Below, one piece after another: positions 30,419 to 39,103 of a stretch of DNA of 53,517 nucleotides. The notes below the pieces were generated by a model that was not told the DNA's origin, did no database searches, and saw nothing but the letters and a program-made list of their open reading frames with translations. The stretch lies in the NCBI GenBank assembly GCA_045614605.1, contig JAZLDH010000016.1, positions 1-53,517 on the forward strand. Reading direction: 5' to 3'. A program made the translations under genes and the position numbers. The first letter of the stretch is position 1. Each line of letters begins with the position of its first letter. The DNA comes from Onthomorpha sp937906975 (GTDB lineage: Bacteria > Bacteroidota > Bacteroidia > Bacteroidales > P3).

Positions 30419-33154
30419 TTAATTTTTTAAATACATTAACTTAAAGAACTTCAAATATGCTTCTATGTTTTGACGATTGTAGAATGTTGGATAGTTTTGT
30501 GTTGAGATTATAAAGTGATTGAAACTTTTTTTGTCGTATTTTGCAAGTGGTGAGCCTTCTTCTTGCATTGCGTTATAGTATTGCATTGCTTGTTCTTTGT
30601 TTGCAAACTCTCTTACGCTCAACATCTGTTTTGTCATTGTAAAGAGCATGGCCATTGTGCTGAGATTGTAGTTTGGATATAGGCTATCGTTATAAGCATT
30701 TACGTTTCTTTCCAATTCAAGAGCGTCAATCTTGTCCTCATCAAATAACAAAACATAGTAATGTTTCATATCTCTATATCTAAACACTAAGGTCTCTGCA
30801 TCAAGGATGTCGTCCTTGTTTACTTTCTCGTCTTTGCCATTTTTTTCATTAGAGGTGTTTTCTTCTTTGTTTGAATTGTTTTTTTCTTCCTTAGCTTTAG
30901 GTGTGTAAGTCAAGTCAATTTTTCCATCAGGATATGCTGCGGCTAAGTGTTTTAATTGACTCTCTATCATAGGTGCGATTTCGCTTTCGGTGTAGTTGTG
31001 AAGTATTAGGTTCAAATCCATTGCCAAGGTGTCAATTCCATAGATTCTTCCTTTGGCAAGGGCTTGTACATAAAGAAGTTTTGGAATGTATGGTCCAAAT
31101 TTTAGACTATCTATTACCTTTTCGCTCTTTGTGATTGCTTCTTGGTATTTGTCATCTAAGTATGTGCTATATACATCTGCATACATCTTTTCTGCATTCT
31201 CGTTGCTTTTGGCTAATTCTTCCCAATAGTCAGGATTGTTTATCATCATCGCAAATTCGCTATCGGGATATTCGTTTAGGATTTTGTTTTTATAGAAATT
31301 AGAATTTGGATATTGACCTATTTTGTCGTAAAGCCTGTATAAATGATAGGAGGAAGGTAAAACATTTTTGTGAGTTGGGTATCGGCGGTGCAATTCCAAA
31401 AATGTTTCTATCGCTTTGCCATAATTGTTTAAGCCTTGATAGTAAATATATCCTGCTGACAATAGCGCTTCTGCGATTTCTGCGTTTGCTGTGTCTTTTG
31501 CTCCTTGTGAGAATGGTATGTCTTTGGTGTAGTATTCTCTTGTGGCTGGATCGTTATTTTTTGTTTTTCCACCACCTTTTGCAGATGTAGAATCTATTGG
31601 GTTTCCATTTTCGTCTACCATTTCTGCTATTTCATCAAAGTCAAATTCGCTTTCTTTGTGGCTAATTCTCCAATTATCTTCTAATTTTCTTTCGCCCCAA
31701 ATTCTTCTAAACTCCAATTGCCCAACTTGAACTGTGGAACTATTGTAGAAATACCAAGAGTTTCTGTTGTTAAATTGAGAGTAGTTTGTCATTCCTGCCA
31801 TGCTTGCAGCCAAGGCTTGTGCTTTCTTTGCTGCTTCTTCTTTTTCTTTTTGAATACGTTTGTATTCTTCTATCCAAGAGTTGATTTTTGAGTTAAGTTC
31901 TGCCTCACTCATCACACTCATTGCAAGCAAACTATCCCATCTTTCTATACATCGCAAATTTGTTACAAGGTTTGTCAAAACTTTTTGTCTGCTTTCTATG
32001 CTTTTATACTTGTCATGGGTTTTTGGCATCACAGCAAGAGCTGTGTCATAGTACATTTGAGCTTTCTCATACTTTTCTAAAACTTCAAAATATGTGTCGG
32101 CAACTCTTAAACATGAAGTGATTTTTTGAATACTATTTGAGGTAGATGCTGCAGAGCTTTCTTCCCATTGCAAACATGCTTTGTCTACGTTTTTATCTCT
32201 AAAATAAACCTCGCCTAATGCGTAATAGACTTGGTCTTTGTATTCTATGTTCTTTTTATCTTCCAACATCTTTTCTAATTGAGAGATAATTGGACGGCTA
32301 TTGCTTTTCTTAGGGTCGTAACACATTGCAATATTTAATCGAGAGGCAAATTCCATTTCGTATTCTCCTGCTCGGCGTGCTACTTTTTTGAAAAGGCTTG
32401 TCGCTTGCTCGTATTCATCTGCTTTTTGGTAAATTTGACCTTTGATAAACATTAAACGAGTGTTGAGATTCTTTTCAAAAGGTGAGAATTTACGCTTTGC
32501 AAAATATTCTATTGCTACAGCGTTTTTGCCTTGCATTAAAGCGTTTTCTGCATATACGAGATTCATGAAATTTCTCAATTTCTTAGGAGCATTCCCCTCG
32601 TCAATCTTATTCTTAACTTGGTCAAGTAAAATATCGCATTCGCTATGATTTCCTGTTTTGCAATGAGTTAAAGCCAGCCATATCATAGGCTCATAACTTT
32701 CCTTTTTATCCTTGTATTGAGCTATAAGAAGATTAAAGGTAGCCATTGCAGCATTGTAGTCTTGTGCGTAAAAGCAAGCTTTTCCCATTAACAAATAAGC
32801 GTCATCTATTTGAGGGTTTTTCTCAACGCCTGAAAACTTCATGGAATATTTTTGAATAACCTTGCTTCCCTTTTCAATAGCACGGTCAGTGTTTGCTTTG
32901 ATAGAGGTAATGTTTTCTTTTGTTCCAAGTTTGTAAATAGGTAAAATTTCGGTGTAATTATCCTTGTGATTTTTCTCCAAATTCTTCACTCCTTCCTTTA
33001 ATGCTTCGTTGCCATTCCACCAAGCATTATAATGAGCTACGATACTATTATACTGACGGTTTATCCACTTATCTTTGGTAGTAGAACAAGCCGAAAAAAT
33101 CCCCACTATTAGGAGTGATAATAAGTATATTTTTGGGTCAAATTTTGTTTTCAA
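30419..33154 (-). CDS. porW: PorW/SprE-like TPR lipoprotein (type IX secretion/gliding)
   Basis: The protein is a long TPR lipoprotein. The TTG at 33154 gives MKTKFDPKIYLLSLLIVGIF followed by SAC (911 aa); no ATG is available between the promoter and the lipobox. Near the N-terminus are KWINRQYNSIVAHYNAWWNG and NEALKEGVKNLEKNH, typical of SprE/PorW. Multiple TPRs follow, with a low-complexity linker (KEKEEAAKKAQALAASMAG) and further TPRs (YGKAIETFLELHRRYP). A C-terminal domain contains NHFIISTQNYPTFYNRQN. PorW is a T9SS outer-membrane-associated component. The -7 box at 33178-33186 overlaps the upstream in-frame TTG at 33181, so that earlier start is rejected. This gene heads a seven-gene operon. 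Confidence 0.78.
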   Translation of the reverse strand: MKTKFDPKIYLLSLLIVGIFSACSTTKDKWINRQYNSIVAHYNAWWNGNEALKEGVKNLEKNHKDNYTEILPIYKLGTKENITSIKANTDRAIEKGSKVIQKYSMKFSGVEKNPQIDDAYLLMGKACFYAQDYNAAMATFNLLIAQYKDKKESYEPMIWLALTHCKTGNHSECDILLDQVKNKIDEGNAPKKLRNFMNLVYAENALMQGKNAVAIEYFAKRKFSPFEKNLNTRLMFIKGQIYQKADEYEQATSLFKKVARRAGEYEMEFASRLNIAMCYDPKKSNSRPIISQLEKMLEDKKNIEYKDQVYYALGEVYFRDKNVDKACLQWEESSAASTSNSIQKITSCLRVADTYFEVLEKYEKAQMYYDTALAVMPKTHDKYKSIESRQKVLTNLVTNLRCIERWDSLLAMSVMSEAELNSKINSWIEEYKRIQKEKEEAAKKAQALAASMAGMTNYSQFNNRNSWYFYNSSTVQVGQLEFRRIWGERKLEDNWRISHKESEFDFDEIAEMVDENGNPIDSTSAKGGGKTKNNDPATREYYTKDIPFSQGAKDTANAEIAEALLSAGYIYYQGLNNYGKAIETFLELHRRYPTHKNVLPSSYHLYRLYDKIGQYPNSNFYKNKILNEYPDSEFAMMINNPDYWEELAKSNENAEKMYADVYSTYLDDKYQEAITKSEKVIDSLKFGPYIPKLLYVQALAKGRIYGIDTLAMDLNLILHNYTESEIAPMIESQLKHLAAAYPDGKIDLTYTPKAKEEKNNSNKEENTSNEKNGKDEKVNKDDILDAETLVFRYRDMKHYYVLLFDEDKIDALELERNVNAYNDSLYPNYNLSTMAMLFTMTKQMLSVREFANKEQAMQYYNAMQEEGSPLAKYDKKSFNHFIISTQNYPTFYNRQNIEAYLKFFKLMYLKN

Positions 33155-33177
33155 CGTCAAATACTTTAAAATAAACT

Positions 33178-33186
33178 GCAAATATA
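33178..33186 (-). promoter_or_regulatory. -7 box of the PorW-headed operon
   Basis: The minus strand reads TATATTTGC, about 24 nt upstream of the TTG start at 33154. It lies 11 bp from the divergent -7 box at 33198-33206, so the two promoters nearly overlap. Confidence 0.65.
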
Positions 33187-33197
33187 AAAAAAATGCC

Positions 33198-33206
33198 TAT
33201 ATTTGC
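33198..33206 (+). promoter_or_regulatory. -7 box of the DUF1015 gene
   Basis: TATATTTGC lies just after an in-frame ATG at 33193 and 38 bp before the ATG at 33244. It rules out 33193 as the start. Confidence 0.7.
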
Positions 33207-33243
33207 AAAAGATTTTGAAATTATTAACAACAAAAACAAAGAT

Positions 33244-34497
33244 ATGTCAAGAGTAAAAGCATTTAGAGGTCTTAGACCACCAGTGGAAATTGCTGCACAA
33301 TTAGCATCACGTCCATACGATGTAATGAATTCAGCAGAAGCAAGAGTAGAAGCTGACGGAAACCAATACTCATTACTTCACGTTACAAAAGCAGAAATAG
33401 ACTTAGCAGAAGGAATAGACGAACACTCACAAGAAGTTTATGACAAGGTTGTAGAAAACTTCAACGACTTTAAACAAAAAGGTTGGTTAGTAAAAGATGA
33501 CAAAGCAAAATTGTACATCTATGCTCAAACAATGGACGGAAGAACACAATACGGTATCGTAGGTTGTGCTCACGTTGATGATTACTTCAACAACGTTATC
33601 AAAAAACACGAACTTACAAGAAAAGATAAAGAAGATGACCGTATGATTCACGTAAACATCACAAATGCTAACGTTGAACCTGTATTCTTTGCTTATCCTG
33701 CTCACCAAGAAATCGACCAAATGGTAGAAAATATCGTTAAAAACGAAAAACCAGTTTACGATTTCATAGCAAAAGAAGACGGATTCGGACACACTTTCTG
33801 GGTAATCGAAGACGAAAAAACTGTTGCAAGAATAGAAGAAATATTTGAAAAAGAAATTCCTGCTCTTTACGTGGCTGACGGACACCACAGAACTGCTGCT
33901 GCTGCAAGAGTTGGACAAGAAAGAAGAGCTTCTAACCCTAACCACACAGGAAACGAAGAATACAACTACTTCATGGCAGTTATATTCCCAGATTCTCAAT
34001 TAAAAATCATTGACTACAACCGTGTAGTTAAAGACTTAAATGGTCTTACAGAAGAAGAATTCCTTGCAAAACTTAACGATACATTCGTTGTAGAAAAAGC
34101 AGGAAAAGAAATCTACAAACCAGCAAAATTACACGAGTTCTCTATGTACTTAGGTGGTGAATGGTACAAAATGACAGCTAAAGAAGGAACTTACGATGAT
34201 AACGACCCTATCGGAGTATTAGACGTAACAATCCTTTCAAACAACGTACTTGACAAAGTATTAGACATAAAGGATTTAAGAACTTCTAAGAGAATTGACT
34301 TCGTTGGAGGTATCAGAGGATTAGGTGAATTACAAAGAAGAGTAGATAACGGAGAAATGAAAGTTGCCTTTGCTTTATATGCAGTTTCAATGCAACAATT
34401 GATAAACATAGCTGATTCAGGCAATATCATGCCACCAAAAACTACTTGGTTTGAACCGAAATTACGTTCAGGATTAGTAATCCACGAACTAATTTAA
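33244..34497 (+). CDS. DUF1015-family protein
   Basis: Starting at 33244 (MSRVKAFRGLRPP) gives 417 aa. The family features are the N-terminal RPYDVMNSAEARVEADGN, a central LYIYAQTMDGRTQYGIVGC, and ALYVADGHHRTAAAARVGQ, whose DGHHR is the most conserved motif. FMAVIFPDSQLKIIDYNR and FVGGIRGLGELQRRV follow. DUF1015 proteins are cytoplasmic and often adjacent to serine-biosynthesis genes in Bacteroidetes (recollection), but no such genes are here. A kinase or binding role is not established. The longer frame from 33193 is rejected because the -7 box follows it. Confidence 0.86.
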   Translation: MSRVKAFRGLRPPVEIAAQLASRPYDVMNSAEARVEADGNQYSLLHVTKAEIDLAEGIDEHSQEVYDKVVENFNDFKQKGWLVKDDKAKLYIYAQTMDGRTQYGIVGCAHVDDYFNNVIKKHELTRKDKEDDRMIHVNITNANVEPVFFAYPAHQEIDQMVENIVKNEKPVYDFIAKEDGFGHTFWVIEDEKTVARIEEIFEKEIPALYVADGHHRTAAAARVGQERRASNPNHTGNEEYNYFMAVIFPDSQLKIIDYNRVVKDLNGLTEEEFLAKLNDTFVVEKAGKEIYKPAKLHEFSMYLGGEWYKMTAKEGTYDDNDPIGVLDVTILSNNVLDKVLDIKDLRTSKRIDFVGGIRGLGELQRRVDNGEMKVAFALYAVSMQQLINIADSGNIMPPKTTWFEPKLRSGLVIHELI

Positions 34498-34534
34498 TAT
34501 TAATTTTTTCATAATTGTTTTTAAATTTAAATTT

Positions 34535-34569
34535 ATTGGCGGCTGAATTTCAGTCGCCAATTTTATTTT
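34535..34569. terminator. Bidirectional terminator between DUF1015 and porQ
   Basis: A 12-bp stem with one G-T pair (34535-34546 with 34550-34561, GGCGGCTGA core) is flanked by A/T-rich tracts on both sides. It serves the convergent DUF1015 and porQ genes. Confidence 0.8.
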
Positions 34570-35593
34570 AAATATTTATCAAAAGACTTATGTAATTAGG
34601 TGCTCCGTAACGGTGATACTCGTTGCGAGAGTAGGAGAGACGAAAGCGTGAGTAGTTTATGCCTATTCCGTATGAAAGCCCTGCTATTGAAAAGGCATCA
34701 TTTATTTGCATCTCTCTGTTTCTTTTCCATGAATAGCCTGCTGCTATGTAAAAATATTTTGATGGTGTAAATTCTACTCCTATTTGTAGGTGTCGGAATG
34801 CGTTGTCAATGATTCCAACAAATTTGTTTTCTTTTGTAATTTCTCCGTTTAAGTCTATTTCATCTCTTGGATTGAGAGGATCGTCTTCTCTTAGGTTCCA
34901 TCGGTGTAGGTCTGTGATTGCAGCATATACAGTTAGTGGTGCGTGTTCTAATTTCTTGCTTGCAGATAGTTGTAGGTCAAAAGGTAAAGAAAAGTCTTCG
35001 TTTGCTAATTTTTTGATTTGTTTTCCCATGTTTCTTGCCATAAGAGATAAAGCCCAAGTACGATCTGAGGATTGGTAACTTGCAGCAAGGTCTATTGCTA
35101 AGGCAAATCCATTATAGGATTCATATTGTGAGAAAACGGGTTTAAGGTTTGCTCCAATAAAGACATTGGAATCCAATATTTTACCCCAAGAAAGGGTGAA
35201 TACGTAATCGGCTGCTGTGAATTTTCCTACCACATCGCCGTTTTCTTCTGTCATATCGAAACTGCCATAATTGAGATATTGCACTCCAAGTGCTAAATTC
35301 CCAATTTTATCAATGCTATGGCTGTATGCTAATGAGGTTTGGTTGATGCCATTGAATAGAGAAGTGTAGGTAATGCCTATGTCGTTGTGATTTCTTTCGC
35401 TGATTGTTGAAGGATTGTTTATGATTGCACTTACATCTTCCGTAAAACAAGGTAGAAAGTCCATGCCTAATGCTGCGGTTTTTGCAGAGGATTGCAAGGT
35501 AAGTACGGAATAAATTGCACTTCCACCAATTTGAGATTTAACTCCCGAGGTGGATAGTAAAACTACGAGGATTATTAAAATATTTCTTTTCAT
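34568..35593 (-). CDS. porQ: Type IX secretion system protein PorQ
   Basis: The 341-aa protein has a signal peptide (ILVVLLSTSGVKSQ). It shows the PorV/PorQ-like outer-membrane barrel pattern with the start GGSAIYSVLTLQSSAKTAAL and the family segments IINNPSTIS, GNLALGVQYLNYGSFDMT and GVEFTPSKYFYIAAGYSW. In P. gingivalis PorQ is a T9SS component, with PorZ recruiting A-LPS (family knowledge). No porZ follows. It appears co-oriented with the upstream 1052-aa cargo gene but is separated from it by a terminator, and no -7 box is obvious. Confidence 0.86.
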   Translation of the reverse strand: MKRNILIILVVLLSTSGVKSQIGGSAIYSVLTLQSSAKTAALGMDFLPCFTEDVSAIINNPSTISERNHNDIGITYTSLFNGINQTSLAYSHSIDKIGNLALGVQYLNYGSFDMTEENGDVVGKFTAADYVFTLSWGKILDSNVFIGANLKPVFSQYESYNGFALAIDLAASYQSSDRTWALSLMARNMGKQIKKLANEDFSLPFDLQLSASKKLEHAPLTVYAAITDLHRWNLREDDPLNPRDEIDLNGEITKENKFVGIIDNAFRHLQIGVEFTPSKYFYIAAGYSWKRNREMQINDAFSIAGLSYGIGINYSRFRLSYSRNEYHRYGAPNYISLLINI

Positions 35594-35636
35594 AATATTA
35601 TTATAACTAAGAAAAATATTTCTTATTGTTAGGATT

Positions 35637-35675
35637 ATAAAAAAATAGGACGAAGTTTAATAAACTCCGTCCTAT
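35637..35675 (-). terminator. Terminator of the 1052-aa T9SS cargo gene
   Basis: A 15-bp stem pairs 35645-35659 with 35661-35675 (ATAGGACG...CGTCCTAT), with one A-C mismatch that is G-U on the minus-strand RNA and almost no loop. A T-run follows on the minus strand (35637-35644). It lies 18 bp after the stop. Confidence 0.8.
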
Positions 35676-35692
35676 CATTATGTTGTTGTTTG

Positions 35693-38600
35693 TTATTGAA
35701 CAATCAATTTAACAGCTTTTGATGTTTGGTTTGTTAAGACTTGTATCATGTACACACCTTTATCTAATGAGTTTAATGATATTTCTTGTGTGTGTACGCC
35801 TGCTCCTTGATTTCCTTTGTTTAATGTTGATATTAATCTTCCGTTTATGTCATAGATGTTAAGTGTAACATTTGATGAAGAAGATAATGTGTAACTCAAA
35901 GTTGTTCTGTTTTGTGCAGGGTTAGGATATAAATCTACGTTTGTTGAAGCTAATTGTTCTACTGTGTTCAAACTTACTGGTTCTGGATGTTCTTCTGATA
36001 TGTTGTCATAGTTCATAAATAATCCTTTTCCGTAAGTTGCAGCGTAAATTGCTCCTGGATATTTTGTTTCACCGTAAACGTTGTTTGTTGCATTTGTTGC
36101 AATGTAAGTTGTGAATTGGATAGATGGTAAGTTTGCAGTTTGTTGGAATAAGTCGTAAACAGGTACTGAAGGTATGTTTGCTTCTTTTTCCCATACTACT
36201 GTGTTTGCAGTGTAGTCTGTTGTTTTGTAAACTCCATCGTCTGTTCCAACGTATGCTGTTAAACCATTAGAACTTACTGTTTCGATTAATGCTGTGTAAA
36301 CAGGTTTTGTGCTGTTGTCGCCTAATGCTATAGGAGTAAATACTATGTCTTCTACGTTTTCAGCGTTAATGTTTTCTACACGATATATGTTAGCGTCTAT
36401 TGGATTGTATCCTTGTAATGTTATGATAGCTACGTTTGAATCTTCTCCGTAAACGATTGAAGAAATGCTTCTGTCAAATGTTCTTATTTCTGATTTAGTG
36501 AATTTATCACAGTCAGTGAATGTTGCACTAAATGTTGTTAAGTCTCCTAAATTGTATTGATTCAATCCTGAAATTCTATATAATTTAGTAGAAGAAGAAT
36601 TGTTGTTTGTTACATCAACTGATACTAATAAAGTGTTTCCGTTTTTAGAAGGTGCGATTGCGCGAATTTGATTCTTACCTTCTTCTAATGTAGAGAAATG
36701 TAATACTTTTATCCAAGGTAGAGATGCAGTGTTGTTTGGTTGGTATGTTTTTGTAAAGTTCATTATTTGACTACATAAATACAAACCATTTGTTCCTCCT
36801 AAGAATAATCTTGCTTGAATAGGATTTGAAACAAGTATTGCTGTGTCTTCTGTTGTTTCTATGTTCAATACTTCTTCTCCTGTGTATTCTGAAACGTGTG
36901 AACCATATTCTTCTGCTGTTAATATATGGAAGAAAGGATAATCTATACTATTGCTTTGAACTAAAACAGAGTCTCCATCTTTTAATTCAAAACCATGGCT
37001 GTACATGTAGTTTGTTCCGTTTCTTCTTACTGTAAGTTTATCATTAAGTTTTAAATAAACAGAATCTCTTGTTTCAACTGGTGCATTGAATGATTCCCAG
37101 TATGCCATTGGTGTAATGAATGATGATTTTTCAGGAGAAGCTGTTATGTTTGGATGTAAGAATGAAAGGTTTGTTCCTGAACCATAGTTCCATGTTTGGT
37201 CGTTTATTGATTCATAGTCATTGTTATCACTATATGTTCTTGTTAATGCCATGTATGGTCTTGATAAGATAACAGGTTTTTTTACAAGAGGTAAAGTTTG
37301 GTGAATAGCTGAGGCTACAACGTTGTTTCCTGTTTGAGAAGCAATATTCCAAGAGTAAGGAGTAACTTCATTTGCTATTGCAGCATATCCTGTGCTGTTT
37401 GGTGACCAAATTATTTCTGCTGATTTTAAATCAGTGTTTGGAGTTGGAATGTAGCTTATCGCATTACTTTGTGCTGCGCCAAATACTGCTCCATCGTTTG
37501 TAGAAGCTACGTTATAGTATTGTGCACTTACTAATCCTTTGTTTGAAGCATGCCACATTTCAAATTGAGTCATTTCATCTTTTTTGTAGATGTAGATACC
37601 TGCATCTGTTGCAAGATATATTTTTGTTGAGTCTTCTGCTGTTTCTGGGTTTGGATCAAATTCTATTGCATGTATTCCTGGTGCTACATAGCTTCCGCTG
37701 ATTCTGTCAGACATGCTACTTGCTACTGTATTGTAGTAATAGATTGGATCGTTGTTAGCATTGAAACCTGATACTACGCTTTGTCCTGCTGCATAAACGT
37801 ATTCTTCATCTCTATCGTTGATTGCTATTGACATACCTTCAGATGTACCTAACGCGAAAGAAGCTGGTGTTGCTTTTTCCCAATTAGTTCCTTCTGTATT
37901 TCTGTAGATAGCTTCGTTAGAATAGTATCCTTGGTCTGTTGCTTTGTAATAATTGATTAAAGCGTATAGTTTAGAATTTTTTAATGAGAATGCGATTTCT
38001 ATGTTGTTAACAATATCATCGCTATTTAAATTAATACGACTTTTTGTTAAAGAATTTGAGAAAGGAGAGTCAGCATTTTCTGCTACTGCTATTGCTGCGT
38101 CATTATTAAAGAAGTAAGCAACTGCTATTTTCCCTTCTTTTGATGCTTTTATATCAATAACGTTTACGCTAGCATTACCTTCTATTGATTCATTGCTCCA
38201 AGTTCCGTTTGCATAAACTTTTAAACCTCCATTTTTTGTCGCAACAAATAGTTTACCACCAGAGAATACCATGTCGTTTATGTAGAACCATTCGTCCATG
38301 ATGTTGTATTTTTCAGGAACTGTGCCTTCCATTTGAGCGAATACGATGTTGTTTGCAACAAATTGATATTTTTCTTCGTCTGTTTGAAGGCTTGTTGCCC
38401 AAAGTTTATCAAATTCGCTTGATTTGTAAACACCATTTCCTGGTAAACCTGTTTTGAAGTGTTTTTTTCCTGCTTCTGATTCAGAATAAACACCTTCTCC
38501 TGTTCCTACGTAAAGAACACCATTGTCATCTTGTGCTATTGAAGTGGCAACGTAAGAACGATTTTCCCCTTCTCCAAGAGGTATTTCTTGCCAATTGTTA

Positions 38601-38851
38601 CCATCATTTACACTTACAAACAATCCGCCTGCTGGTGAACACGCATAGATAACGCCATCGTTGAATTTGTCAAACATTATAGTGCGTACACGTCCTGCTA
38701 CGTTGTTTGGTCCTATTTGATGCCAACCTGTGATGGTTGAATCAACAACTTCTTCTCCTTCTACTGCTGTAATAGGAGTCGCCTTGGCTGGAGCGAAAGC
38801 TCCAACAAGAAAGAAAACTGCTAAACTTAAGAGTAACTTTCTGCTTTTCAT
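35693..38851 (-). CDS. Large secreted T9SS cargo protein with BNR/sortilin-like propeller
   Basis: The 1052-aa protein has a signal peptide (LLLSLAVFFLVGAFAPAKA). It starts with GWHQIGPNNVAGRVRTIMFD followed by YACSPAGGLFVSVNDGNNWQ and VLYVGTGEG repeats. These are typical of BNR/sortilin beta-propellers of exported Bacteroidetes proteins. The C-terminus carries a type A T9SS sorting domain (VDLYPNPAQNRTTLSYTL, IYDINGRLI, GVYMIQVL, about 975-1052). T9SS would export it across the outer membrane, cleave the sorting domain and attach the protein to A-LPS. It has a consensus promoter (38905-38936) and terminator. Ligand and function are unknown. Confidence 0.86.
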   Translation of the reverse strand: MKSRKLLLSLAVFFLVGAFAPAKATPITAVEGEEVVDSTITGWHQIGPNNVAGRVRTIMFDKFNDGVIYACSPAGGLFVSVNDGNNWQEIPLGEGENRSYVATSIAQDDNGVLYVGTGEGVYSESEAGKKHFKTGLPGNGVYKSSEFDKLWATSLQTDEEKYQFVANNIVFAQMEGTVPEKYNIMDEWFYINDMVFSGGKLFVATKNGGLKVYANGTWSNESIEGNASVNVIDIKASKEGKIAVAYFFNNDAAIAVAENADSPFSNSLTKSRINLNSDDIVNNIEIAFSLKNSKLYALINYYKATDQGYYSNEAIYRNTEGTNWEKATPASFALGTSEGMSIAINDRDEEYVYAAGQSVVSGFNANNDPIYYYNTVASSMSDRISGSYVAPGIHAIEFDPNPETAEDSTKIYLATDAGIYIYKKDEMTQFEMWHASNKGLVSAQYYNVASTNDGAVFGAAQSNAISYIPTPNTDLKSAEIIWSPNSTGYAAIANEVTPYSWNIASQTGNNVVASAIHQTLPLVKKPVILSRPYMALTRTYSDNNDYESINDQTWNYGSGTNLSFLHPNITASPEKSSFITPMAYWESFNAPVETRDSVYLKLNDKLTVRRNGTNYMYSHGFELKDGDSVLVQSNSIDYPFFHILTAEEYGSHVSEYTGEEVLNIETTEDTAILVSNPIQARLFLGGTNGLYLCSQIMNFTKTYQPNNTASLPWIKVLHFSTLEEGKNQIRAIAPSKNGNTLLVSVDVTNNNSSSTKLYRISGLNQYNLGDLTTFSATFTDCDKFTKSEIRTFDRSISSIVYGEDSNVAIITLQGYNPIDANIYRVENINAENVEDIVFTPIALGDNSTKPVYTALIETVSSNGLTAYVGTDDGVYKTTDYTANTVVWEKEANIPSVPVYDLFQQTANLPSIQFTTYIATNATNNVYGETKYPGAIYAATYGKGLFMNYDNISEEHPEPVSLNTVEQLASTNVDLYPNPAQNRTTLSYTLSSSSNVTLNIYDINGRLISTLNKGNQGAGVHTQEISLNSLDKGVYMIQVLTNQTSKAVKLIVQ

Positions 38852-38904
38852 AACTTACTTTCTTTATTTCTAAATATTATTAAACTTTTCACACTTTTAA
38901 GTCG

Positions 38905-38936
38905 GCAAAAGTACAAAAAAATAATAATGCACCAAA
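38905..38936 (-). promoter_or_regulatory. Consensus promoter of the T9SS cargo gene
   Basis: On the minus strand the -7 box TACTTTTGC (38905-38913) and a TTTG -33 element (38933-38936) are separated by 19 nt. The leader would be about 50 nt. Confidence 0.8.
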
Positions 38937-39019
38937 ATATTTCAATCAAAAAATCTAAGGATTAAAAAAATAAACCTAAGAAATATTTTAATAAAGCAAA
39001 GAAATATTTCAATATTTTT

Positions 39020-39028
39020 TACCTTTGC
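39020..39028 (+). promoter_or_regulatory. Bat operon promoter P1 (-7 box)
   Basis: TACCTTTGC lies 76 bp before the moxR-type start. A second box lies at 39069-39076, so the operon appears to have tandem promoters. The region upstream (38950-39010) contains AAATATTT and CTAAG repeats. Confidence 0.65.
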
Positions 39029-39068
39029 AAATTGAAGTTTATAATAAATAAAGGTGTAGATACGTTTT

Positions 39069-39076
39069 TACCTTTG
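39069..39076 (+). promoter_or_regulatory. Bat operon promoter P2 (-7 box)
   Basis: TACCTTTG followed by T lies 28 bp before the ATG at 39104. It is the second of two candidate promoters 49 bp apart. Confidence 0.55.
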
Positions 39077-39103
39077 TGAAATGTGAATTACATTTAGAGA
39101 ATT

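Noticed and set aside
33155..33181. Upstream TTG start giving nine more residues for the PorW-like protein
   Set aside because: The TTG at 33181 is part of the TATATTTGC -7 box on the minus strand, so it precedes the expected transcript start.
33193..33243. 17-codon N-terminal extension of the DUF1015 frame
   Set aside because: The -7 box at 33198-33206 lies inside it, so it cannot be transcribed from its own promoter; homology begins at MSRVKAFRG.
33487..33999. 170-aa minus-strand frame inside the DUF1015 gene
   Set aside because: Phe/Ser/Val-rich shadow of a conserved gene; no promoter box or homology recognised.
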